From: Acanthococcus lagerstroemiae
Lineage: Eukaryota > Arthropoda > Insecta > Hemiptera > Eriococcidae
Length of the DNA stretch: 64,000 nt
Direction of reading: 5' to 3'
Assembly: GCA_031841125.1 (NCBI GenBank)
Contig: CM063114.1
Coordinates: forward strand, 43,793,574-43,857,573
The translations under genes were made by a program, and so were the position numbers. The notes under the pieces were generated by a model that saw only the letters and a list, made by a program, of their open reading frames with translations, did not search any database and was not told the origin of the DNA. How positions within the stretch are numbered: the stretch's first letter is position 1; every line of letters starts with the position of its first letter. Of the stretch, positions 33,791-42,733 are shown in pieces.

Positions 33791-34267
33791 TGCATTTTTG
33801 TTGTGCTGAAAAATGTATAAAGCACATATCTATTCACCATTCAAAGACTGACCATGACGGACTAAAAACCCTGGCAACAGAACTTCACACCATCCCTCCT
33901 GGAAATGGGAAAACCCTGCCAGCAAATTAAACATCTTAACATATGAGTACTTACAATCTTTCTGAATAATAATACCATTTTTTTTGTTGGGAAAAAACAA
34001 CTTGAAACCAAAATTTTAAAATAAAAAATAACAGGTATCGAGAAGGTAACATCCACGACGATGGACACCTTCCTATGATTTTTTGCTTCTTCCATTTGAA
34101 AGATGACAATTGTCCTGTCTGATGAATTGGATTGGTTGAATTTGTTACGGATTGTGGCGAATAATCCCGAACATTCGAGATAAGCGAAGAAAGATCGACA
34201 CATTTCGAGCAGCAGAATAGAAATTTGATAACAAAAGCGATAAGGAGTTTCGCCGATAACGCCAGGA
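33791..34267. other. Upstream region of the Ly6 gene, no gene
   Basis: AT-rich, with one further copy of the CCACGACGATGGACA word at 34,048-34,066. A minus-strand frame (33,862-34,203) has no domain. Confidence 0.4.
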
Positions 34268-34275
34268 TATATAAA
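34268..34275 (+). promoter_or_regulatory. Candidate TATA box for the Ly6 gene
   Basis: TATATAAA followed by GGCCGC, in a locally GC-richer stretch, about 590 bp before the start codon. Transcription would begin near 34,298-34,305. Several ATG words lie between here and 34,868, so a 5' UTR intron would be needed; TTTTTCAG at about 34,407-34,414 is a possible acceptor. Position and context only. Confidence 0.4.
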
Positions 34276-34867
34276 GGCCGCTGGCCGTCACCGTATAGTC
34301 TAGTTTTATATGCGATAAGCTGTGCGTTTTCTAAGTGATCTAGCTATTGCTTTCGTGTGTTTCTATTAGTGTGACATTAAAAGTTCTTAGTACGTGTTTC
34401 CGTGCGTTTTTCAGTGCGAATTTCGTTACATTGTTATTGCGTAACTCAAAATAACCCCCCCCCCCTCCTCCACTGACACACTTAAAAAACGAATTATAAG
34501 TTAGGGTTCAAAATTTGCAGGCAACAAAATATTTGATATGGCACTTGTTCCACGGAGTCGTGATTCATGTCTAACAAAATTGGACGTCTTGAAACGCAAG
34601 CTAGTCATTGAACTGAAATTGATGCGTATGTACACGTTCACTGACACCCATCACTGCCACGACTTGGTTGAATAATATACCGACACACTTCCTTCAATTA
34701 CGAGGGCACGTAATTCATGAATAATACAGAAGAGGACGCGGTAATTTGTTCGAATTTTCTGATAGAATCAATCACAAAACACGCTATAGATGTAAAACCC
34801 TTCAGCCCATGAGGAAATTTCGCCGCTGGTACGTGGCTTTCGCGAAGAATCAACTGAGAGACAAGAC

Positions 34868-34931
34868 ATGCATTCCGATTTTCGACTGAAATTTTTTACT
34901 CTAATTTTATGGATTTCTATTTTCCAGTGCG
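34868..34931 (+). CDS. Ly6 gene exon 1 (signal peptide)
   Basis: 21 codons from ATG: MHSDFRLKFFTLILWISIFQ then C and one base, followed by donor GTAAGT. Basic start (R6, K8) and a hydrophobic core. An upstream ATG at 34,809 is in another frame and closes inside this exon. Intron 1 is only 166 bp. Confidence 0.85.
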
Positions 34932-37900
34932 GTAAGTCGTGGCAGTTACATTTCTTATAGAGTATTCTTGTTGTTTTTTTTGTTTAAATTAGCACAGCTA
35001 ATGCGCAGTCAGAGGCAATACCACATACAGCTATACTCTTCTAAGTTATTATATTGCAGAAATTTCGATTATGATTTATTTCACCCCGAACGTACAGGTA
35101 CCACCTTGAGATGTTTTTCTTGTAATTCGAGAACTGACAAACACTGCGTGGATCCCTTCGTGACGAACTATACCGGCGCCCCCATCGAAATAGTCGACTG
35201 TTCGGACGAGATATCGACCCGAGAATTCATCGGCTATTTTTCAAATTTGATGAATGCTCTAGGCGTTTCAGTCAGTTTGGATGACAAATACACTTCCAAA
35301 ATAAAGGATACGAATAAGCCTTCGGCATGCCAGAAAGTGGAAATCAACGGTGAGCGTTTTGTAAGTCAATTTGGACGGATTTTCTCGCGAAGACGCTGTT
35401 TTAATTAACGAGGTAGCATAAGCGTACTCTTATCGTTACAATTAGATTAATCAAGATCTCGTCTCTGGTCTGGTACTCTAAAACGGTAATGGAATTATTT
35501 AAAGAGTCGTAATGGATTCACATTTGAGTCTGGGGTTCCTAGGGTGTTTCATTGCTGACATCAGATGTACATAATTGAGTAGGTAGGTACTCGTACTTGA
35601 TGCCATAAAAATAAACTTAATGTGAGGAAAGAACATGGATGATTATTGAGATATTGGACTTGAAATTATGCATAAAAGGAGTAATTTTCTCATCACATTG
35701 CAGATGTTATACCTGATTTTTATCAACGCTGATTGCACAACAGGAGCACACTTTTGATTACATTGTATGGACTACTACTCGAAAGCCAAAACCGTGGGGT
35801 TGGTTGAAGCTCGAATAGTGACCTAATACCGATATTTTGATCCATAAAAGCTAATAGGAATTCGCGGTAATGAAACGAGGTTTTTTCTTTGTTCTCAACC
35901 TGTCCAGTTCGAGTTTTGATCTGTCAAGACAATTATCAACCCATGTATAGTCTTAAATCGAAGGTGTAAACTTTGACTGGAGATCATTAATTCTACCAAT
36001 AATCGGGGGTAACGTTGATAGAAAAAAAGGGGTTTTTCGAGAATTTTCTCGTTTTTCTACCTAGTAATTTTGAATATGAGTTTTCACATTTTTTTTCTCT
36101 GAAAATACATGCAATTCTGAAAATTTTGAGTTTGGTATGGTTGTCGGAACATATGATAAGGAGATGGATTTTTTTTTTTAAATTCAGTGCAGAAATCGTT
36201 GAAAATGGGGGTAATACTGATAGTGCCAAAAATACATATACGTTCGTATCAGCCCCACTGCAATCTACTGTGAGTCACAAAAATATTCGGACATGCAGTT
36301 TTTTTCGCAATATTGAAAGAAGAATGGGCAGAAAGAAATCCGAAACAGTTGTAGGTATGTCGCAGGAGGTAGAGTAGAAAGTCTTGGAGCACAAATTTTT
36401 TGATGGAGAAGTACCAAAAATTATGCATAAAAAAAGAAAAACACGAAATATGTAGCCAAATTAATATTCGGACACCGTGTATTTTTTCCATAAGAAATCC
36501 GACTTGATCTTACATTTTCCTGAATAGGAATCCCGAAAATCAGTGGCGGATCCAGGGGGAGGGGGGCTGAAGGGGCTATAGCCCCTCAAAAAAAATTTTC
36601 ACTCGCTTTTCCACTTATTTTAGCCACCGATATTTTTAATGACAGTAGCGCTCATACAGCACAGTTCGTGAATACATATCGCGTTATCAATGAATCAACA
36701 TTATCACTTATCAACAATCATGCATTCATGCTTAAAATTTTATTTGCTCTTTTTTTCTCCAACATTTAGCCCCCCCCCCCCCAAAGTGTAATCCTGGATC
36801 CGCCACTGCCGAAAATGTTCCTTTGATGATCACTAGTGATTTGTGTAAACTAGAAGCTCTACAGAATATGAAATTTTAACCAACATCATCATAGCTCCAG
36901 TACTGTTGAGTTAGAGACGGGTCGTAACTATTTTGTTTTTTTTGAGTTGCATGCTAATTATAATAGGCGGACGCAGAAAGTTTTCTTGTTTAAAATTTTT
37001 TCAACCCATACCTAACTTCGCATTCAGTCATGCTACGATGTCGCAATTACCTAACTCATAATCTGCAATGCTTCAGTTATTCAGGTATCAACTTTTAATC
37101 ATCAAAGGAACATTTTCTAGAATCCTACTCAGGAAAATGTAAAATCAAGTCGGATTTCTTATGGAAAAAATACACGGTGTCTGAATATTACTTTGGCTAC
37201 ATATTTCGTGTTTTTCTTTTTCTATGCTTAATTTTTGGTACTTCTCCAAACAAAATTGGTGCTCTAAGACTCCCTACTCTACCTCCTGCCACATACAACT
37301 TTTTCGGATTCTTTCCGCCCATTCTTCTTTCAATATAGCAAAAAAAAAAACTGCATGTCCGAATATTTTTGTGACTCACAGTATATGAGTCCATCACCCC
37401 AGGGATGTGAAAGCCCTATTATAAAGATTTTGCTGGACTTAGCTTCCAGAGAAAACTCTGTTGGCTTCTGATTTCGCTTTGACTTTTCACCATTCAACTT
37501 TCAGCTTTTAACGTTTGACCATAAGAGGAAAATCGCTCGGCTTCCGGCTTTTGGCTTTCAGCTTTTTTCTCGTCCCTGCATCGCCCACATAGAGGAACAG
37601 TGTTTTCAGATTTGGTGCATTTCTGCTTTTCTGGTACAGTGTCTGGTGATTTCAACAATTCTGGCACGTTTCGTCATTTTGGTACATTTTAATACATTAG
37701 TAGTATATGGGTCACTTGACCCCAATTTCCCCCTCCCTACCCCCTCTGTTATGTCTGTGGAGGTGCGCACGCATTATAAAAATTTTTTAACTGCGTTACT
37801 ACTTTTTACTACCATCTACTGACACTGATACTTCATGTATTATATTTTTGCCTACCCCCACCATCTTTTTATTGACAAACAACTATCTAAAGTTATAATA

Positions 37901-40900
37901 TTTTTCTGGTAGGACCTATTTGGGCCGTCCATCCTTCAGGGAGCGCTTTTATCAAGCACTAGTGATAAGGACGAAAACATGAATCTATGCATTTCCCCCA
38001 TTAATGTACATACTCATTAAAATTGAAACATCTTGAAAAGTAAGACGTTTTTGAAGTATTTAAAGAGGAACGAATTTTTCGAACAAAGAATTTTCTTTCA
38101 ATTAAGACTATTTTGATATCTAGATTCCAAAATTTTGCTGCATGTGTCAAAAATTTCAGTTTGGTCGCTGATAAGAGTAGTCGATATTAGCACTAGACGG
38201 CCTAAATACAATGCCCATTGTTATATTTTTCTATTCACCCTCTAGCTGTTCCTGTATTATATCCTTCTCTAATAGGTACATACCAGAGCAGTGCAGGATA
38301 CCGATATTGGTACTCAGGTATTGTATTGTTGCAGAGCGACTACCAATTACGTACTCGGTAGTCTGTTTCACCGATACGATACTGAGTAATACTAGGTCAG
38401 GAATCGTTTTATGATTAGCGCTGTATTTTAGGTGGTGCAGTAGTGATGCATTATCAGTGATACTCGTTATTGGTGATACCATATCACGAAAACGACTACC
38501 TGTTGCTACAATACCAAGTATACTCGGTATTGGCCGATACTATTTGGTATCGTTTTAAGCGATACAATACCAAATACCACATGAGTATACAATACTTGTA
38601 TTGTGCACTGCTCTGATACCTACTAGAGAATGATATAATACAGGAACAGCTAGAGGCTGAATAGAAAAAGATAACAATGGACATTGTATAGGTCCTACCA
38701 GAGAAATTTTATAACTTTAGATGGTTGCTAGTCAGTAAAAAGATAATATGGGATAGGCGAAAATATAATACAGGAAGTATCAGTGTCAGTAGATGGTAGT
38801 AAAAAGTAGGAGTGCAGTTAAAAATTTTTTATAATGCGTGCATGCGCATCTCCACAGACATAACAGAGGGAGGTAAGGAGGGGGGAATTGGGGTCAAGTG
38901 ACCCATATACTACTTATATTCAGTGGATTTTGACACATTATGAACATTTTGGTGAAAAAAATGTCTTCTACATTCGAGTATAATTTCAAAGATCAGACAT
39001 TTTATTTGATACAGTTCATCTTAAATCTGGTATGTACAATCTTGGAAAACTTCCCATCTAGCAACACTGTCAAGATGAACAACATTTGTTGCAAATCTAG
39101 AAAATGAATGGTGCATTGATAACTATACATTGTCCATGTTCCATGTGTAGGGTGTGCCAATTGAAGAGCTGACTTCCGAAATGCCCTTAGTTCAAAACAG
39201 AAAAATTTGAGAGATATAAAAATATGCAACTAAGGTCCTATTTACTGTCAAAGTTGTATCAGTGCTTTAAACAAATATAACTCGCCTCCTAATAGAGATA
39301 GAAATTAGCGGTGAACGCTGGAATGTGTATTTTCTTCTTCTCTGCCAGATAGCGCTAAAATCTCAATTTCGGTAATATTGGACTAAGCGTGTGTTGGAAG
39401 TTAGGTCCTTAATTCACTTGTACTCTACAGCGCTTTCGGCTGTTATGCCATCATCAGTGGAGTACCCTAAATGAGATTTGTCTTTGTGGTCCTGTAGTCA
39501 TGGTCGAGAGTAGTACCATCTGGTGAACCTGTTTATTCTTGTGCTCCTATTGGTTGCCTGTGATTATGTAGTCTGTCCAATCAGTGGGTGTTATTAGTTG
39601 TGTGATCCTATTGGCAGTGGCGTAGCCAGGATTTTTCCAAGGGAGGAGATCAGCAAAATTTTGGCCGGGGAGGGGGAAGGGTACACCTAATATGCACTGT
39701 ATGTTTTTACATTAACTTATCAGTATGTTGTGCTTTTCAACTTCAATTATGCATAAGAATTAAAATTTCATCTCGCGCATTTACTGTGATACTGTCAGCA
39801 TATAAAAAATTCTCCTCTCGGGGGTGGGGGGGGGAAATTCATCCCCCTAATCTCCCCCCTGAACACGCCACTGCCTATTGGTTGTCTGTGATTGTGCAGT
39901 CTGTCCAATCCCGGGGGTTATGTTACTAGTTGGAATAAGTTCTCACTTTGTAAGTTAGTTGTTGTGTTTATTAGGTTGTTTTGTTTTGTTTTTGACTTTA
40001 TTATTTCTAGTTGTTTTTTTAATTTTCTTTTTCTTGTGTTGTTTTCTACGTGTAGGATTTTGTACTTTTCTATCAATTTGTCATTGTTATGTCCCTAGTC
40101 ATTGCAGTGTTTTCCAGACAGTGATTTGTCATAATTTAGCTTCTGTGATTTTTCATGTTCTTTAATTCTGATTGGGAATTTTCTGCCTGTTTCTCCTATG
40201 TAGGTCATGTCACAGTGTTCACAGTCCAGTCTGTGTACTCCGCTGCTGTTGTTTCTGTCCTTGGTTTCTGTTTTGTCATTGCTTATTTGCTTGATCAAAG
40301 GTGGATTGTTTTTGATTCCGAGTTTTATATTGTATTGGTTGAAGACTTTTTGGTATTTTGTATGTATGTGTTCCTGTAAATGGTATTGCTCCTGTGTATT
40401 TGTCTGTCTTTGTGGTTGTTTGGTTCTACTGTCAATGTTACCCCGTTTTTGAAATCTTCGAATCGTACAGCTTCAAGGTGAGATAACATTTTTTGCACGC
40501 AAACATCTGTTAACTTACTTCTATCTCTACAGCCTATAACAAAACAAGAACGTGAAAAAAATCTTCATTACCAACCGACACAGCTGACTTTGGCTTGAAC
40601 AAATTTTTTAGTAAAAAACATGTGATTTTAAATTGTTTACCCTCGAATTATGATAACTCAATAAACATCACTATATGATGCGATGCTCAAGAAACATCAC
40701 TGATACGATGTGAGGAATATAGAGTGAACATTTCTCTTTTCAATAAAATGGAAACGAGCGCTGCAGCTTCATTAGTTCGGCCGCTAGAGCACATATGACA
40801 GTCGAAAAGACATATTTATCAAAGTTACCCCTGGATTATCAATTTCACCTCCGATCATTGTATTATACCCATTTCCTTAGACTTACTCTCAGCTTTCAGA

Positions 40901-42733
40901 ACCATCATTATTTCTTGATTTTTTAAACGTTGGTTAAGATAGTACCTTACTTTCATTACAGCGTTTGTCTAATATGTATGAAGGATGTATGTGATCATCA
41001 TCGATATTTGGTATTGATCCTCCGCAACATGTGTATTAACCTGCGTGTGTAAGCTCGTGATCCAAAATAATCAGTCATCCCATTTGATTGCACCAGAATT
41101 GTTGAAATCAACAGTCATTGTACCGGAAAAGTAGATAAGTATGTACCAATTTGGTACAAATGTATCAAATCTAGCGACACTGATCCTCAGTGTAGGCGAT
41201 GGGCTCATATGCACTACTGCCAACTTCATCTCGGGATTTTGAGGGTTTTCTCGAGATCTCAAGATCTTGAGATACAATTTTCAAGGAAATCTCAGGAGTT
41301 CTCAAGAATTTACATAAAACTGAGTGAATATGCATTGCTTTTTCAAATTTTTTTCACTTCCAAAATTTGGAAATGGAAAATTTATCGCCTTATGATAGTA
41401 ATAAGCACCCAGATTTTAGACAACAATGGAAATTTAAATACATCTGTGACTTGTTACGAAAAAAGGGCCCTCAGAAGCTTCGAAATATTCTAAGAGAAGG
41501 ACCCTTAGTGGGTTCAAAAAAATCAAAATTGTTGATGCGACTAAGGGCCCCTCTCTTAGAACATTTCGATGCCGCTAAGTTTGAAGTATTCAAGAACAAA
41601 CGAAAGAAAAAAAAGGAAAATCTTTAAGACTGTCGACAGAAGTGTGAGTGGAGGGGTAAAACAACAGATGTGATGAGCCATAGTGTACATTTTATTGTTG
41701 AGTAACGTAGAAAAGGCAAACATTTTTGTCTCAAGATTTTTTACGAAAAATCTTGGGATTTTCTAACAGGCTTGGTCGGCAGCACTGCTCATCTAGACTG
41801 TACTGGGGCTGATACACGTACAACGTACAACATGTATTTTCAGCACTGTCAATGTTACCCTGTTTTTAACGATTTTTGCATTGAATTTTCACAAAATTCC
41901 ATCTCCTTATCCTTATATGTTACAACCATACCGGGGAAAAATAAAAAAATTAAAAATTTATCATTAGGTAAACCCGTTTTTTTCTATCAATGTTACCCTC
42001 AATTATTGGTACAGACTATTAATATTGCAAGAATTTTCTTTCGGATTTTGAATTTTAGGCATGTACTACAGGTATACTTAACTGATGAAAAATACTTGTT
42101 TATTTATTTCAAAATTATTATTAAAGTTTTTGGACTCGGAGGGCACCTACTTATTCGAGGTACCTGCAGGGACGAAAATAAGGGAAGTCTCCGCCGAAAT
42201 TAGGAAATTTTAGTATCAAAAGTTGGAAAATCTACAAGTCAAAAGTTTTTTTTTTTTTGCCAATACAAACAAATTTTAATACTTGGAAATTTTGAGTAGA
42301 GTCAGTTGGGAATTTAACAATTTTTGCCCCTATACTCTACGCTACCTCCCTGGGTTCCTGTGTATGGGCTCGCTGGGTCAATTTTTAAACACTGAGTATC
42401 TATTTATTCGAGGTTCCTGCGCCTGGGCTCGCTGGGTCCATGCCTGTCTGTGATAGCAAAAACGTTACACGAGTCTTCGAGTGATTCAGATGACTGGTCA
42501 TTCATTTTGATCGAGACATTAAATTTGTTTTAGATATCGGAGAACGAGTAGTGATTCGTGACTGTGCTTTGCTATCCGACATCGTGTGCGACTCCTTGAG
42601 AAACGACTATAATTCGGATTTGTCCATTTCTTACTGCGACGTGTGCAACACCGACTACTGTAACAATTCCGGCAAATTTGTCTTCAACTGGAACCTGCTG
42701 GCTATTATCGTATTAACGAACGTTATCGTTTAA
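34868..42733 (+). CDS. Ly6/uPAR-domain GPI-anchored protein, three coding exons
   Basis: Exons 34,868-34,931, 35,098-35,349 and 42,534-42,733 join through two phase-1 GT-AG introns into 171 codons plus stop. Residues 1-21 are a signal peptide. The LU domain has ten cysteines at 27, 30, 38, 56, 99, 116, 124, 140, 143 and 148, opening LRCFSCNSRTDKHC and closing CDVCNTDYCN, the Ly6 signature. After it come small residues (NSG) and a hydrophobic tail (about 154-171) ending at the stop, as in GPI-anchored members. N-glycosylation sequons lie at N45 and N149. Such proteins act at the cell surface; insect relatives (quiver/sleepless and crooked types) serve in neuronal excitability and septate junctions, but I cannot assign this one. 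The 42-residue stretch between cysteines 4 and 5 looks longer than in the relatives I know. The start is chosen because it gives the signal peptide and a donor in matching phase. Confidence 0.88.
35098..35349 (+). CDS. Ly6 gene exon 2 (first half of LU domain)
   Basis: Acceptor GTACAG at 35,097 and donor GTGAGC at 35,350. It encodes residues 22-105, with cysteines 27, 30, 38, 56 and 99. A second possible donor (GTAAGT at 35,361) would extend the exon by 11 bases and shift the frame of exon 3, so 35,349 is preferred. Confidence 0.88.
35995..36262 (+). repeat. Dispersed repeat, inverted partner of 41,795-42,030
   Basis: Contains GGGTAACGTTGATAGAAAAA near its start and GGGGTAATACTGATAGTGCC...GTATCAGCCCCA at its end. 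The segment 41,795-42,030 holds the same blocks in reverse complement. Family unknown; both are non-coding. Confidence 0.7.
36268..37381. mobile_element. Tc1/mariner-like non-autonomous element with long inverted repeats
   Basis: Both ends read CTGTGAGTCACAAAAATATT into the element, and the similarity continues for about 270 bp (including AATATTGAAAGAAGAATGGG and TACCAAAAATTA). It is flanked by TA on each side (36,266-36,267 and 37,382-37,383), the Tc1/mariner target duplication. No transposase. A hAT MITE interrupts the left repeat at 36,541-36,808. Confidence 0.88.
36541..36808. mobile_element. 268-bp hAT-type MITE nested in the Tc1-like element
   Basis: Perfect 16-bp terminal inverted repeats, CAGTGGCGGATCCAGG and CCTGGATCCGCCACTG, with an exact 8-bp duplication CCGAAAAT on both sides (36,533-36,540 and 36,809-36,816). 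A G-rich run follows the left end and a C13 run (about 36,770-36,782) precedes the right end. Intact ends suggest a recent insertion. Confidence 0.95.
37700..38913. mobile_element. Foldback element with TTA target duplication (PIF/Harbinger-like)
   Basis: Ends read GTAGTATATGGGTCACTTGA inward from each side and are flanked by TTA (37,697-37,699 and 38,914-38,916), the duplication typical of PIF/Harbinger. Inverted arms run about 225 bp, continue after a nested insertion for another ~150 bp, and meet around a centre rich in GATAC/GTATC words (38,300-38,600). Non-coding; superfamily is inferred from the duplication. Confidence 0.78.
37925..38206. mobile_element. Repeat inserted in the left arm of the foldback
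   Basis: TTTGGGCCGTC at the left and GACGGCCTAAA at the right are inverted ends. The opposite arm of the foldback shows the uninterrupted sequence (GGACCTATACAATG on the complementary strand), giving a natural empty site. Same family as 23,270-23,495 and its mirror. Confidence 0.8.
39400..40500 (-). pseudogene. Penelope-like element fragment with GIY-YIG endonuclease
   Basis: On the minus strand a frame ending at 40,095 reads NNPPLIKQISNDK, then SGVHRLDCEHCDMTYIGETG, then RKFPIRIKEHEK. That is the GIY-YIG endonuclease of Penelope-like retroelements: (G-V-x), the C-x-x-C pair, Y-I-G-x-T-G-R and R-x-x-E-H. In this class the endonuclease follows the RT, which is missing here. After it come a basic region (NNTRKRKLKKQLEII), a stop and a 3' part containing GATGATGGCATAACAGCCGA, a type of sequence I associate with Penelope 3' ends. 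Interrupted by the MITE at 39,615-39,873. It lies antisense inside the Ly6 intron. Confidence 0.78.
39615..39873. mobile_element. 259-bp hAT-type MITE nested in the Penelope-like fragment
   Basis: Begins CAGTGGCGTAGCCAGG and ends GAACACGCCACTG, flanked by an exact 8-bp duplication CCTATTGG (39,607-39,614 and 39,874-39,881). G-rich runs near both ends. Non-coding. Confidence 0.93.
41795..42030 (-). repeat. Dispersed repeat, inverted partner of 35,995-36,262
   Basis: Holds TCTATCAATGTTACCCTCAA and GGGGCTGATAC...GCACTGTCAATGTTACCC, the complements of the blocks in the partner copy 5.5 kb upstream in the same intron. Confidence 0.7.
42167..42352. mobile_element. Short hAT-type MITE, CAGGGACGTACC family, inverted
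   Basis: Starts CAGGGACGAAAATAAGG and ends CTACGCTACCTCCCTG; the flanks GGTACCTG (42,159-42,166) and GGTTCCTG (42,353-42,360) form an 8-bp duplication with one mismatch. Inside, ACAAGTCAAAAG and AATACTTGGAAATTTTGAGT match the other family members in reverse. It sits in a short repeated host unit (ATTCGAGGT.CCTG...GGGCTCGCTGGGTC), 180 bp before exon 3. Confidence 0.82.
42534..42733 (+). CDS. Ly6 gene exon 3 (second half of LU domain and GPI tail)
   Basis: Acceptor TTTTAG at 42,533. It encodes residues 106-171, cysteines 116, 124, 140, 143 and 148, the CN motif and the hydrophobic C-terminus, then TAA. A possible polyadenylation signal ATTAAA lies at 42,825. Confidence 0.87.

Larger units (their letters stand above)
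35350..42533 (+). other. Intron 2 of the Ly6 gene, filled with transposons
   Basis: 7.2 kb. Listed separately: a Tc1/mariner-like element with a nested hAT MITE, a TTA-flanked foldback with a nested repeat, a Penelope-like fragment with a nested hAT MITE, a pair of dispersed repeats, and one more hAT MITE. The stretches 35,350-35,990, 38,914-39,400 and 40,500-41,360 show nothing recognisable. A plus-strand frame at 41,367-41,627 coincides with an imperfect palindrome (TCTAAGAGAAGGACCCTTAG and its inverse) and I do not call it a gene. Confidence 0.8.

Noticed and set aside
40155..40452. Plus-strand frames rich in cysteine and leucine at 40,155-40,379 and 40,207-40,452
   Set aside because: They are antisense to the Penelope-like endonuclease, whose motifs lie on the minus strand.
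41367..41627. 86-codon lysine-rich frame in the Ly6 intron
   Set aside because: Its centre is an imperfect palindrome (AAGAGAAGGACCCTTAG with its inverse 60-70 bp later), so the apparent protein repeat reflects DNA symmetry. No known domain.
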